DNA of 64,000 nucleotides, from NCBI RefSeq assembly GCF_019578655.1, contig NC_063257.1, forward strand, positions 12,214,001 through 12,278,000. Reading direction: 5' to 3'. This DNA is from Ricinus communis. Taxonomy: Eukaryota > Streptophyta > Magnoliopsida > Malpighiales > Euphorbiaceae. Made by a program: the position numbers and the translations under genes. Of this stretch, positions 11,201-25,000 are shown in pieces (position 1 is the first letter of the stretch; the number at the start of each line of letters is the position of its first letter). The notes beneath the pieces are model-generated. The model saw only the letters and a program-made list of their open reading frames with translations. It had not been told where the DNA came from and did no database searches.

Positions 11201-12365
11201 AATTTCGACAGATGTTTCTCAAACCCATTTGATTTTAAATTCAAACAAATAAAAACAGTATACTATATTATTAAAAAAATAAACAAAAATACTGTATACA
11301 TTATGTTTTTGGCAAAGACAAAAAAAATAAATCATATATTTTCTTTATAAAAGCCTGAGTTAAAATCATCAATCAGATGCTATTAATAAGTTCTTTCGTT
11401 GGAGATTCAATTAAGATATTTTTTGTTTTTACAAGGAAAGAAAGATTTAGAACTCATTTCTACTTCCTTGTTCGTAAAAAAAAACCAATCTGAAATTATC
11501 TTCCATTCCAGAATATAATTTATATTTATATGCTCCATAATCGTTTAGAGTTTACTCCAAAATTACTAATTATTTTTTTTAAATATCTATTCTCAATTAA
11601 TCAAGAGAGAATCTGATAACAAGTCAATATACTAAACTGACAACAAATCAATATATTGATGCTACGTTTGATTGAAATCCATAAAAAAAATCATTTTATT
11701 TGAAAAAAATGCATGAAAGATAAAAACTAAATAGATAGAAATGATAAAATTGAAAGTGATATTTTAGTGTTATAAAATATATTGATTCACTAATATAGAT
11801 TTTATTTGAAAACTCCACCTATTTTGCTAGAATTTAGTTGAGTTATAACCAATTATATACAAATTTAATTATGTAAAATTCTAAATTAACTTTCATTAAA
11901 TTCAAAGCACATAAATTTAGATTTATAAATAAAATCTAATGTAAATTGAGATCGAGTTTTCAGATCGAACCAATCTCTTCTTCTTATTACAGCGAGTGAA
12001 ACTTTCTACAGCTATTCTACCTTGATGAATGAAAATCTACTCATTTGTACTTCCTTATTCATAAAAAAAAAAAAAAAAAAAATGATTTGAAATCATCTTT
12101 AATTCCAGAAATAATTTATATTTACATGCTTCATAGTCGTCCAAAATTCACTCCAAAATAAATAGTTATATTTACTATTTAAATTTTATCTAACAAATCA
12201 ATATACTAAACTGAGATCAGATTTTTGGGTTGAACCAACCTTTTTTTCTAATTACAGTTAGTGAAACTTTCTACAGCTATTCTACCTTGATGAATGTAAA
12301 TCTACTTGTATAATTTTACTTGGAATTGTTTTGTAAAAACCCCCCAAAAAAAAAATTCGAAACTA
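11201..12365. repeat. 3' flank of the transporter gene with imperfect tandem duplication
   Basis: The blocks at about 11947-12055 and 12211-12320 share 'gtgaaactttctacagctat' followed by 'tctaccttgatgaatg'; the blocks at about 11450-11650 and 12035-12215 share 'ctacttcctt', a poly-A run, 'aatttatattta' and 'caatatactaaactga'. This gives overlapping direct repeats with a period of about 265 bp. No coding exon of the transporter is found in the extra copies. The rest is AT-rich intergenic DNA. Confidence 0.55.
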
Positions 12366-12689
12366 CTAAGAGAAGAACTTGTATGTTTTGGCTGAAATGA
12401 TGATTTGTCGTGCTCCTCCAATGGGTGCCAACAACGCTATCGAAACACCAATAATAATAGAAACCTGAAACCCAACGCACAGGAAACTTTCATTAAAGTT
12501 TAGCACTCTCTCTCTCTCTCTGTATATATATATATATGTCCAATATTCACTTATGTTCCAGTTTAATTATCCTTACCCATGATGCAATCCAGTGAAAGCT
12601 CCATCTTTTGGGTTTATGGACGATAAGCCACATGATGCCAGGAATCTGCAACAATTAATCAAAGTTCAACTGTCATGTCTGTCTCTCTC

Positions 12690-12738
<49 letters not shown>

Positions 12739-13031
12739 GATATCATTGAACTATTTGTGTGAGAAATTAAGAAAAAAAGTATGATTAAGAGGGCAGTAAT
12801 AATAATAGTTGTTAGTGGTTACACTTACAAAATATGATATGGATGCAAAAACAAGTCCTCCAAAAAATCCAAGCAGTCCTCCGAAAAATGGGATACAAAT
12901 CGCTACAAATCCAACTAAGACTATAACATTCATAACTCACAAGTTAGTAGAGATTAGAAAGAAGGGTCAAGAAAATACATTATTTAATGCTATAAAGAGA
13001 AACAAAATAAATAAAAAACATACAAGAAACA

Positions 13032-13111
<80 letters not shown>

Positions 13112-15834
13112 TATCTATCATAATTTTATCAGAATTTTGAAAAAGCCTTCTAATTTAGGTGTTTCTAAAGGTAACCCATACACCGTAATAAATAACAAAA
13201 TAACATGTATATAAATATTTTTATATTTTAAATATTTGATATATATATTTAATAATTTATAATTAATAAATAAATATATATATATATATATATATATGAT
13301 TAGAGACTCAAAAGTGGAAGATTGGAAGTGTCCCAATATTTTTAAACAATCATCATGAGAACTTTGGTACCAACCTACGAACACACTGCGAGCTACGAGG
13401 CGAAGAGGTCGTCCAGGAGTGAAATCCCTATTTCCAACCAAATATGATTCTATCTGGTCAAAAACTGGCATGGCAAAGACCTGTCACAGTAAACATTTTG
13501 GTCATGCTACACTCTTTTATGCACACATTTCCCATATTGAAATGACACTATTTACTCCTTTCTGCTTTTGATATCAATCAAAATTTCTCATGTGTCCACA
13601 ACCCATATCTACCACAAAGCATTAATAGTTAGGAAAAAAGATTCTGATTGGTGTCTCTATGCAAAAGAAACAAAAGAAGTGGAAAAAGTAGGTCCCTAGA
13701 GAAAGAAAAATAAGCATACTTCCCTAATCCGAGCCGTGACATATATCATTATCTTAATAGTTATGTTATATGATATAAATTCTAATAGGATAAATTGTAA
13801 TGTAATTATACCAACTGAATTTTATACATAATTTTATATAAGTTATTGAATTTTAATTTGGTCTATTTAAATTATTTAAATTAAATTCTATTATATTTTA
13901 GTCACTTTTATAAATAAGAGATATTGTAAAAATAGCGAATGCATAAAAAATAATTAAGAAAAAAAAATGGAGATATTAACGACTGATGTGTCTAAATTAT
14001 AATAATATTTAAATTTTATTGACTAAAACAAAGAAAAAAAAAAAAAGATTTAGTTATAACACTGAAACTAAGTGAAAAGTTAGTAATCGTTCATAATTAC
14101 CCCATAAATAAATAGCACTATACTGTTTTACCTGGTAGCTTCCAAGGACATGGAGAAACACCATGAGGTTGGCAAGGGCAATGAGCCAGCTAGGCTTTTC
14201 TAGCGAAATGAGGACATCATCATCTACAAGATCCCCGAAAGCCCAGAACCCAGAAATGGCAACTGGAAAATAGCAAAAAGCAACAATGACACAAGCAAGA
14301 GAGGCACCCTTCCACATTGGCTTTTTGGAAGGTTTCTCAGGAGTTGATGGGATTGTAGCCTGAATCTCTAAAACTACACTGTGCCCTGCATAAGCAAATG
14401 CTATAGTTCCAACGCCATTCATAGCATCAAAGATAATTCCAGCTACTGTGTGAGATCGAACTCCATATCTTGTTGGGTGGTGATGGCTACCTCTAATGCT
14501 TGATGCTATGAAAGCAATCATCGAATAGCTGCAACATTTGTAATACAGTGAAAGATTTTCAGCCAATTGTCATAAAGTTATATGGAGAATTTCTATGTCA
14601 AGTGCTATAAATTTTTACTTTTGGGTTTTTTTTCTGCACCATTTTCATTGCCTAGGGCTCATGATAAGAATTGGATTTTATCTCTTTTTTATTTTTGTTT
14701 TCTAAAATTCTACATTTTATTGGACTCGTCTTCTTAGAGAATTTAATAAAATTATAAAATTTATAGGTAAACGCAGTTTATTACATCATTCGTAGATAAA
14801 TTAAATTAAATGTTGATATGTAATATTATTTATTATGTGTTGTATTTATATTGGTTAATTTATTTATTACCATTAACTACTCATGCTTAAAAAATAATGC
14901 AAAGTATTATTATACAATTAGTCTTGTCTATACATCATATGGTAAGTTGATCTAAAAATTTATGGGAATTTCAATAATGGAAAGGACAAGACTGAAAAGA
15001 GAAAACTTACTACTAATTAGGTAAACTATGAGGAAATAGCTAATTACCAGAAGGACATTACTGCAGCAAGTGAGGAAACTCCTTTGAGTGAATTAAAATT
15101 GGGAGTCTGAGAAAGGACTAGCTGCACAGCAATAAAGAAGATAATGAAGTATGTTTGTTTGATATGACCGATGCCTGGAACGGCAATGTCCATAAACTTC
15201 TTCAATGACTTCCCTCCTGTCACTGTGTAAACTATGCTAGTAGCAACTTGAACAAGCGTCTGTTGAGGCATGATAATCCAATACCCAAGTTTTTTCCCAA
15301 AAACATGCTCTCCAAGTTCTGGGTATCGATCAAATCGCTTCCCAGGCTCCACTTCATGCAGTTCAATAAGTTGCCAAAGTGAATAGAAAGTGACCAACCA
15401 GGATACAACTATCGCCAGGATTCCAGGAACCCTGAAGTATGACAAAAGAAAAAAAGAAGAAGAAAAGCTTGAGAAATTTTAATGAAACTGCTCGCTATAA
15501 AACCTGAAAGCTTGTAGATAAGCAGGCGATGCTAATTTATATACGTACCAGCCAAGTTGAGACATTGCAAAGGGTAAACCTAGTACTCCAGCACCCACCA
15601 TAGCTGTTACATTATGGAAAGTTGAGTACCACCACTTGGCTTCCCTAGATGCAGTTACAGGGAGCCAGCTACTCAGGTTTTGCTGTTTCTGTCGATCGGG
15701 GCTTGTAATTTCAATGTTTCCACTCTCAGTGTTTTCCTGATCATATCATAGAAATCATGTTTTAGCCAAAGACATAATGTTCATAAGATAATTTAAAAAT
15801 ACACAGAACACATACCATTGTTGCGTTAGACATT
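12366..15834 (-). CDS. LHT-type lysine/histidine amino acid transporter, 448 aa
   Basis: Coding exons (minus strand, in order): 15834-15817, 15736-15549, 15431-15048, 14528-14132, 13480-13375, 12914-12829, 12645-12577, 12464-12366 (stop TAG). All introns are GT-AG; phases close to 449 codons including the stop, close to the family's usual 440-450. The protein is an AAAP-family proton-coupled amino acid symporter of the LHT group, expected in the plasma membrane. Visible hallmarks: [20 protein letters not shown] at residues 41-60 (first membrane helix), [12 protein letters not shown] at 98-109, [29 protein letters not shown], and a C-terminus [10 protein letters not shown] ... KTYKFFS. Hydrophobic segments recur through the protein as expected for about ten helices, after a short polar N-terminus. 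The first coding exon has only six codons (MSNATM); this start is chosen because the splice phase into ENTESGN fits, but is the least certain part. Substrate range within LHT cannot be told from sequence. Confidence 0.92.
12680..12735. repeat. Compound microsatellite (CT)n(GT)n(AT)n
   Basis: Consecutive CT, GT and AT dinucleotide runs within the intron between the sixth and seventh coding exons of the LHT-type transporter. A separate short CT and TA run lies at about 12508-12536 in the next intron. Confidence 0.95.
13035..13106. repeat. (TA)36 microsatellite in a transporter intron
   Basis: An uninterrupted run of about 36 TA units in the intron between the fifth and sixth coding exons of the LHT-type gene. 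A shorter TA run lies at about 13273-13297 in the same intron. Long perfect TA runs are prone to length change. Confidence 0.95.
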
Positions 15835-16600
15835 CCTGAAGGGCTTCTCTCAATATATCTGTATGATAAACTTTGAGGTCAGAGATAACTTGAATCTTCT
15901 GCAAATTATCTGAAAGGCTTACGAATGTATAGTTTAATTGTAAGAACTGGATCCTAATTTTGTGGGTCTTGAAATAGTCATGTAATTCCAGCCACAGTAA
16001 TTAAAACTCCTGAAAAGTGAACGTAGTGCATGTAAACTTTGAGAGAATTAAGGAACTCAAGATAAAGTTATCCAAAACATATAATCCAACAAAAATAGCG
16101 TACAACTGAGACTTCTTATGAAAAGCTACAATTTAACAACAAAGAAAATTCATACAGGCAGGTTCCATGTGAATTCGTGCAGCACAAATTAAAATCAAAT
16201 CAAATATAAGAAGGTGTTCAAAACCCTAAACGCACAGTATTTTTTGTACTAATTGGAACAAACTAATTGCATATGATCAAGATACGCACAGTATCTTGGA
16301 TTCATGTAAGATTACCTGTTGTAAAGTAAAATTCAACTCTGAATATTTGATCAATCCTTTTCTTGTCAAGCACTTTCAAGTAAGCTTGAAAAGTCTTGTG
16401 CAATAATAAAAGAATTCCTAGATTTTTGTTCTTTGTAGTTTTATAAGCATCAAATCACTTAAAGAGATAACTCCAACATTAATTATTAATTATTAAATAA
16501 AATATCTTATTTAAATAATTAGTATAGATAAAATAAACTAAAAGTTCTTTATTCTTTTATCTCTTTAATATATATATATATTATATATAGTTTATTATTT
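15835..16600. promoter_or_regulatory. Upstream region and leader of the LHT-type gene (minus strand)
   Basis: Sequence upstream of the chosen ATG. On the minus strand a plausible acceptor ('gtttatcatacag' followed by 'atatattgag') occurs about 25 bp before the ATG, so a 5'-UTR intron is possible. No clear TATA box position or regulatory motif that I would stake a claim on. No ORF of note. Confidence 0.4.
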
Positions 16601-19600
16601 ATTTTACTCCTTTTTTTTGTTACATGGAAGAGGCCTAGTCCCAATTAGAAACAGCAATTACATTCCCAGGAAAAGAAAAACACCAACTCAATCACGAAAT
16701 AAGAAATCCTTAAGACTAGAAGGAGCATTAGAAAATGTATGAACACCAAGAGATAACTGTATATTAAGAAAATTTCACACTTATCCTTTTATCCATAATA
16801 ATCCACTCTTATTATGTCCTTTTATCCATCATAATCCACTCTTATTATATGGATGTGAAACTATGGATAATAAATATGTAATGTATAAGAACTAAATGGT
16901 TTATACAAGATGATAAGAAAATAACCCTCATTTATATGGACTGGGTTAAATTGTATATAGATACTAACTAATGAACCCTCTCGTCAATTCTTTTGGTTAT
17001 GTTATGAACAAAAATCCTATTTTTTAAGGTCTCAATAAAATTTTGCAAACTAAATGAGTTTATAACAATACCTTTTTCATTTACAAAAAAAAAAATTCTT
17101 TAAAATACCAATAATCTTTTTTTTTTTAAAAAAAAGAAAAGCTATCATTTTTCTTCAAAATGATATAACCATTCACTAAAAAGTAAAGAATAAAAAAAAT
17201 TGCATATATTCTTTGTTTTTACTTTTCTTATTTTAAAAATTTTAGTCTATATTATCATTGTAATTAAATTTTTCTCGGCTGATATTTATTTTTGTTTTCT
17301 TTTCAAAGCTATTTCATTTATAAATTTATATACATTATTATTCCATAAAATTTTTATATTATTAATAATTAAATACACTTTCATTTTATAAAGTATCACT
17401 TAAATTTGAAATCTCAAAATTTTGAAATTAGTTTTAGTATTAATAAGATAAAACTCATTTGTATTTGCCATTTTTTTCTCTTTTTCTGCTTTTGTTCCTA
17501 TTAAAATTTCTGGTAACTGTTGATCATCTTTTAAATTAGTGATTTTCTTACTTGTTACTTGAGTTTTGAAGAAAAATTCATAGTTATAATAGCTACTGAG
17601 AAGCTTATAATATAAATAAGGATGAGCAAAAAAATTAAAAGATCGAACTAATCGAGATCGAACATCAGTAGCTCTATTCAATAGAAAGTAAAATTATAAA
17701 AATATTTAATTAATAAAATATATAAAGTTTAAATTTCAATACAGGTGAAACTTAAATTTCAGTTTGACAACATAAAAACTATTCTTTGTGTCCCTGCATA
17801 GACACCAAGTTTTCTTTTTCTTTTTTTTTTTATTTGCTTTCTATTTTTTTATTAATTATTCTTTTAACACTAAAAAAAAGATGTTGGATTATTTTTTATT
17901 TATTTTTTAAAATATTTATCCATTATTTTCTAAATATAATTCTCTTTTTAAAAAAGAAATTAATAGCTCCGTCCTCTCTCTTTCCCCCTCTTATTGATTT
18001 GAGGTGAAAGAATTCTTTTAAAATTTTTTTGGGGTGAAAGCAAGAATGTAAAGGGATAAGAAAATATTATTGAGAAGAAAAATTATTATTTTCCATTTAC
18101 TTTCTTGAGAGACAAACAATTTTTTTAAAAAAAATAATTGAATATGGATAGAAAAAAAAAGGAAGAAGAAAGAAAAGAGAAAAAGATATGAGATTATTTA
18201 AAAAAGAATATTTAAGTTAATTTATTATTTAAAATAAGTCATATAAGCACTTTAACTAGTAAAATTTCCACTAAAAATCTTTAATCATATTAATAGAATT
18301 TTAAAATATCTATTCATTAGATACGCTCCACTCAATGACGTTTTTGTTTTTGTATGAGTCTAATTAAAGAAGACTTATTGTCGAAAAAAATAATTAAATT
18401 CCCATGAAGGAATATGACATAACTCCTATAAAGGAAGATAATAAAATTTCGATAAATTTATTATCATGATATTGCTCGTATCAACCCCGGGAAAATTTTT
18501 TAATTTTTTTATGTATTCTTTTTATTATGGATTTTGTATGTTTCTTTTTAATAAATTTAATGTAATAATAAAAAATTAAAATATTGAATTGATAATATAT
18601 TAAAAAACTAACTGCACTCTAGCGAAAATGATGACAATAAAATTATAGAAACAAGACTCAGAGGAATAAAGAAAAAAATTATATGTCGGTTAAATTTATT
18701 TATAACAATGAAAATGATGAAACTAGAATAATTTACTAAATTTGAGTACTATAATATGTAATAATAAAATAATAAATTATGGCATATAATATATATAATA
18801 ATTATTTTTATTAAAAATAATTTAATTAACACTTAATACTCTAAGTGGTTTAGTCCGAAGGGAGTGTTAAGACAAGGGGACCTAATGTCCCCTTCTCTCT
18901 AACGTGGAATGTGCTTACTAGGATGTTGAAAGGAATAATTATAAATTTAATTTTCTTAATTTTTTTATTTTTTTATTTCAGTGTTTAAATTATTTTTTTG
19001 TTCAATCAAATGTCTGAATTTGCTAATTTATATATATTATGATGTCTCTTAGAAGCTTTATAAGTTAAAATAATAATTTAATTTATTTTACACATGAAAT
19101 AACCTAAATATCGTTATTCATCCTTACCAACAATTTTTTTTCTATTTTTTTTCTCTTTTTCTTAATTTTTTTATCTTTTTTTTTATTTTCTATAAATTTT
19201 CTTTTAGCACTAAAAATATATTGGATTAAATCTTTTTAAATTTTATTCATTTAAAAAAATTTACTCATTATGTTTTGATTTCTAAAAATTACTTTTTTAG
19301 AACATTTAAAAGCTCTTTCTCTTTTTATTATTTTGAAGTGAAAGAAAATTTTTTATTTTTATTTCTTTAGGTAAATGCACGAAAATAAAAGAATAAATAA
19401 AAGAATTTTTTTTTTATTTTTTAAAGTGAATGTATAAAAATAAAAGAATAAATAAATAATATTTAATCTTTTTCAATTTTTATTTGAATGAATAAGAAAG
19501 ATAAGATAAAATAATTTTTTTCTTTCAATCTTTTGGGAAAGAAATGAATTTAAAAAAAGTAATATTAAAAACGGATAAAAATAAAAAAATAAAAGAAGAA

Positions 19601-22098
19601 AAATAAAATAACAATAATATTATTTTAAAAAAGAATATTTAATCTAATTTATTATTCAAAATAATCAAATAACTACTTTAACTAATAAAACCGGTTACAG
19701 AAACATTTTTAACAAATTTAAATATTTAATTAAATAAAAAAAATAATTTAGACAATAAAATAGAAAAAATAAAAAAGTTAAAACATGAAGTGGCGGAGGA
19801 AGGTCGGTTGTAGGGCTATAAAATTAAGCCTGGATGTCCAGTGTTATCCCACATTCGGACGAATATCCGAATGTTGATTGGTTGTCCAAAAGTTTAGAAT
19901 GTATTGGTAATCCAGGTTGGGTCTTAAACCCACCAGTTGCTGTTGAGAGGCTCCTATTAGTGGATCTATTTGATCCTAATTAGTAATTAATCCATTTCAT
20001 TATTTTCCAAAATCAAAAAGAAAACTTAACTTTTCCATGTTTATTCAATTTTAACAATTTTTTTGAAAGTTGATTCGGATGCAATTTTCTTTTTCAAATT
20101 TCAATTATTTTCTTTATAGTAATTAATTCGTTTATATTTAATCAATTCTTATCAATATTCGATTTTATTTTATTTATTTATTTTTATTATAAGAAATCTG
20201 CTATATTTAATTTAATCTAAGTGTTTGGCAAGAGAGAGGGAAGGAAGAAATTTGTTTAGATTTTAGAGAAAAAGAAAATAAAAGAAAAATAATTTACTTT
20301 TGATCACATGAATAATACTATTTTTATAAATTCAAAAGTTATTACATCATATTTTTAAATTAAAGTCATATAAGTTTATTTTATTTAATTTTAATCAAAA
20401 TTGAAAATTGGCTAAAATTATATATACTTTTACAAATTTAGTTTATCTTAATTAGTCTAAAAAAATTAACTAAATTCGGACTCACGTATAAATAGAATTG
20501 TTGAAATCTCGGACTGAATTAGATTGGAATTAGACTTTTTGAATCAGACTTGGTTGAATTTAAAATATTTAAGTCTAGATTTGGGTTCAATTCAATATGA
20601 TCATGCAAATCTAAAATTTTGATTAAGTTCGGCTTGCTGTAAAAAATTAAAAAAAAATTATTTAAAAAATACATCTTCAAATCTGAAAATTTTTGGACGA
20701 ATATCCAAGTCGAGAGACAGATCTATCTGCAAACGTTTGAATCTTTTTGTTTTAACCAATAGGGCATATGAATTTCATAACAAACTAGTATATCTAACTG
20801 TCCAAATCCAATGCTTGAGAGTGATAGAATAGAACCCCGAAGTAGGCAAGAATTTCCTTTATTAGTTAAGATGGAGGACGTCACGTGGCGAGGGCGTGCG
20901 TTAATCTACCCGCGGGCTCACATTTCTAAAGCCATAACATAAAAAGGCTAAAATGCGCCGATATTTTAGAATTAAGTAATACGGTAAAATAATGGCATAT
21001 TCTGTTCTATTCTCACTGTCATTTTCATTTCCTTTTGTTTTGTCTGGCATTCCTCTATTGGGAAAATCACAGTTACATCCCTAAATTTTAACTATTTTTA
21101 TATTTTAGTACCTCTTATTTGAAATCTTAACTAAATTTTAGTCTCTCATTAGTTAACCTTTTAGGCAATAAAATGTCATTATTTCACACAATCGAAGAAC
21201 AAAAATATTATTAGAAATTCAAAAATAAAGATATATGTTATTTTAATAGAAAGATTAAAGTTAGAATCGACAATATATAGAGTATTTTTAGGTATTCAAC
21301 TCCCTCTCTGATTTTAATAGTATAAGATTTAAAAATATATAATCAGATTTAAGTGGATCTAAATTTATATTTTTTATATACATAATAAATTTGAATAGGG
21401 TTTTATTTTTATATTCACTGGTAAGGGCTCCTTGTTTAATAGAAATATTTTGTTTATATTTTTTTAGTTTTATTTGATAGGTTTGATTAGATTTTGTAAT
21501 TTTTTTATTTGTTTAATTAATATTATATTATTTGATTAAAATTTATATATTAAGAGAGTAAACATTTGTTATCTAAATTTATTCATATAAATAGTTTGTA
21601 ATAACATAAATAATTATCCGGTGAAACAACCATAAGATATATTTATAAATAAAAATTATAGTTTAGTTTGATAGTAAAATATATGCAGATAGTATTAATT
21701 TAATTTTAAATGAATAGAAATAGTAAAATTAAATTTTAAATTGAGCTTGAATAATTTTTTTTAAACTGGTTTAAATTTAAATATCTCTTATTAACGGGTA
21801 ACTTACTTGTTGCTATTCCTAAATGGAAATATAAAATTAATGATGGTTTAGTTTGGTTTTCAAATAAAATGTAGTAAAGTGTTAATAGTTAAAGTTCAGG
21901 GACGTAATCATGATTTACTCTTCCTTATTTATAATAAAAAGAAGAAAAAAGAAGTATATATATCCGTTGCCTAATTTCTCACCCTTTCTTTATCATCGTT
22001 TCTAACGTTGAAGCAGAAGCAGTGGCAGTAGTAAAAGAAGAAGAAGTCATTAATTTCCACTTTTGACATCACAAATAAAATCAGTTTGTTGCAAGGGA
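16601..22098. other. AT-rich intergenic region between transporter and UPF0301 gene
   Basis: About 5.5 kb with no gene I can support. ORFs of 60-90 codons have low-complexity composition. Items seen: two 33-bp direct repeats at 16785-16850 (unit starts ccttttatccat); perfect short hairpins at 18874-18894 (aaggggac/gtcccctt) and 19851-19874 (acattcgga/tccgaatgt); an ABRE-like site at 20882-20889; long AT-rich stretches with many homopolymers. The last kilobase before 22099 should hold the UPF0301 gene promoter. Confidence 0.5.
20877..20889 (+). promoter_or_regulatory. ACGT-core / ABRE-like G-box site
   Basis: GACGTCACGTGGC joins an ACGT core (GACGTC) to a CACGTGGC G-box/ABRE-like core. Such sites bind plant bZIP and bHLH factors. 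It lies about 1.2 kb upstream of the UPF0301 gene start, in a locally GC-richer patch of about 60 bp. Function is inferred only from the motif and position. Confidence 0.35.
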
Positions 22099-25000
22099 AT
22101 GGATCCATGGGGAGCGCAAGTGAAGAGTTGGAGTCAAAACCCATATTGGGTAAGGAATTATTCTTCGATGATGGTGATTCCTGATCAACTCAATTCCGCA
22201 ATTTTCGGAAAAGTTCGGTTACTTGAGATCAGCCTTTTGCGACGCAACCTTTCTTCTTCCTCTAATGGGTACCATTCCTTTGTTATCAGAGCCATGGCTA
22301 AGAAGAATAATAACAATAACGGTAAGGCAAGTCGAATTGTTTACTTGTATTTTGGTGCTTATTTCGATTCTTGTAATTGAAACCAGAATTTGATCAATTG
22401 AGAAATTAGATGGGAAATTGATTAGGATTTAAAGTGAAATGATTGGGAAAAAAATTTTGTGATGTGAAGCTAGTTCTTGACTTTTACATTGGAATGCTAC
22501 ACAGTGCGCCTGAAAAGTAGCCCATTTTGATTGACTTTTTATAAGAAATACATCATACTATTATTGAAACAACTTTTACGACTCTATCTATAGTGCTCCT
22601 TTAAGGAGAGATAAAGGGTGTAGCTTTGGTGCTGCTTATCATGTCTAAGTAAACGTTGATAGTCAGTTGGGGAATTCACTTACGTTTACAAACAATGGTT
22701 TAAAAGATGATGTTTAAAAATTCTACCTTCATTTTGCCTGTAAGGACTGTGTACCATGATTAGAGAAACACATTATATCTATAATTTTTTTACATAAATT
22801 TTAAAACAATTTTCGAGTGCTTTAGTCCTAGAACATTGGAAGCACACAAAGGGTTGGTACCAGAATAAAAAGATACAAATGATATTTGAAGAGATCTGCT
22901 GATTATCGAGATGGGGTTGAGATGCAGAAGCAAGTTCTTTATTTTTTTTTTTTTTTGGGAATTGTGTGATTTAGATGAATTGAACGCTGAATAATAATTT
23001 GAAGCAATTTCTTTTGTAGCGATTTGCTAAGTTGATGGAGGACACAGGCGGCATTTGACGTGTCTAGTTCTAGTAATAATTTAAAGCTATGACTGTACTC
23101 TGAATCCATAGTAGATTGCAAGAATGGAGTCCCTTTGTATTTTTATTTGAATTACTGTTTTCTTGTTTTCATGTTTACTGTACTTGAAAAAGTAGTTGAT
23201 CTTTTCTTTTATATAGATGTAGGTGAGAATCAAAGGTTCTCATTGTTCATTCTATTGAAAAGAGGTTCCGCTGTATCTTTATTGAGGTTTGGGACTATTA
23301 CCATTATCAAGGCTCATTATTTAATCATAAATTGGGTTGGTTATAAGGATTATCTTACACTATTTTTTGCATCTCGTGCATATCTTGCAATTTCTTTCCA
23401 TTAGAAACCTATGTTTCATATGTCAGGCTAAGTAGAAATATTGTTTTCTCATATGTCGTCAAGTCCACTTATTATCAGGAATTTGGTGGCAGCTTTATTA
23501 TAATTACAGACTCATGCAGCCAAGGTTAATACGGGGAACTATTTTATAAATTCTTCTGTGTCAGTCATCTCTATTTGGTGCATATCCTGCGTGTTAGAAG
23601 TAGAAATATTGTTTTTTCATATGTGGTCAAGTTGCATATCCTGTGCCAGTCATTCTTACAACTCTCTTTAGCCTCATTTGATGATCTCCCCACAATTCCT
23701 GATCTTTGCCCACTTAAACTGTGCTTGACCTTGTTGGCATAGTATATTAATTTGACATTAACTTGCAATTTTCATACATATTTGAAGCCTGTTTCAGCAG
23801 TGTTCCTGTATTCTAATTTCGCAGCTATATGCTTTTTGGCTGCATCTCATGAACAATAAAAGAGCACTAGGTTATCTGTTTAGACTTATCACCATCATTA
23901 TTGTTTTCTTCCTCCTCATATAATCATCTTCATCATTACGGAGGAATGTTTACAAGTTGCTACTGTTACTTGCATTGTTCAATATCGACACATTTCATTT
24001 AAAAATCAACTGCTGCGTTGTTCTTGTCAGTCTACAGCAGAAGGACATGTATGGTGGAGCGTTGGATATACAATCTTATGCATTATTTGATAAGGCCTTC
24101 CTTGGTAAACAGCTATGGACAGATTTTAGGGTTGCACCATTGTGCAAAAGATTGAGCTGTTCAGATTCTGGTCTCATATGGATGGAGAGAGCCTTCTCAA
24201 TGGGATGTAGAACCAAAGTGGAGAGTTCATAGACAAGATAGAACCCCTCTTATTATGACATGGAGATTGGTGGTGCTGGTGGTGGTGGGGTTTCCTGGAC
24301 ATCCCTGTTTCTGAATATCTTTTGGTGGGCATATGTATATAAATGCTCGAGTGAGTGATTGTATTCCATGCGGCTTAGAGTATTGGTTGTTTGACAATTA
24401 GTAATTGTCAATTAGAGACTTTTCCATTTCTCTTTTCCTTTTTGTGGTTGATAGAGTGTGGCCATGAATTTGCAGAGTTATCAATGTGCCCTTGTCAGCA
24501 TAAGTATTAAGGAACGAGTAAACTTCCCTTAGAAAGCCATGTTGGTTACTATCAGGGTTGCTACTTTTCTGTCTTTTTTTCTTTTAAAGAAAAGATGTAA
24601 GTTGCGTAGGATAGGTGCTTGGCCATTGGCAACCTTCAGAAATCCAAACTGTCATGGCTGGCAGGATTGATCTTTGGAAGAATGTAAGTGAGGCATGCCA
24701 TTTTATGAGGTGCATATGGGCTAGACAGGCCCCTTTACATTAAGCGATTAGTAGTTATCATCGAATAAATTTCTTTAGCTCAAGTTGGATTAAAAGCATG
24801 GAATGTATTTGCACTCTCATCTTATTAAAGTTTAGCACCATGAAAATGGAGCTCATATTGCCCATTATACAGGCGACTTTCATCATATGCAATTAATTAG
24901 TCATCCAGTTATGAAACCTTGGAGAAAGAGGATGAATTAAATTGAGCTGCTAAGTATAATAGGATTACTTGGGTGACTGCAGAATGAAAGAAATTGAAGC

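Noticed and set aside
12809..13123. 104-codon plus-strand ORF ending in a Tyr-Ile run
   Set aside because: It is antisense to a transporter exon and runs into the TA microsatellite, which gives the YIYIYI tail.
22063..22098. Upstream extension of the UPF0301 protein starting at 22063
   Set aside because: The codon there is TTG, not ATG; the first in-frame ATG is at 22099 and opens a transit-peptide-like sequence.
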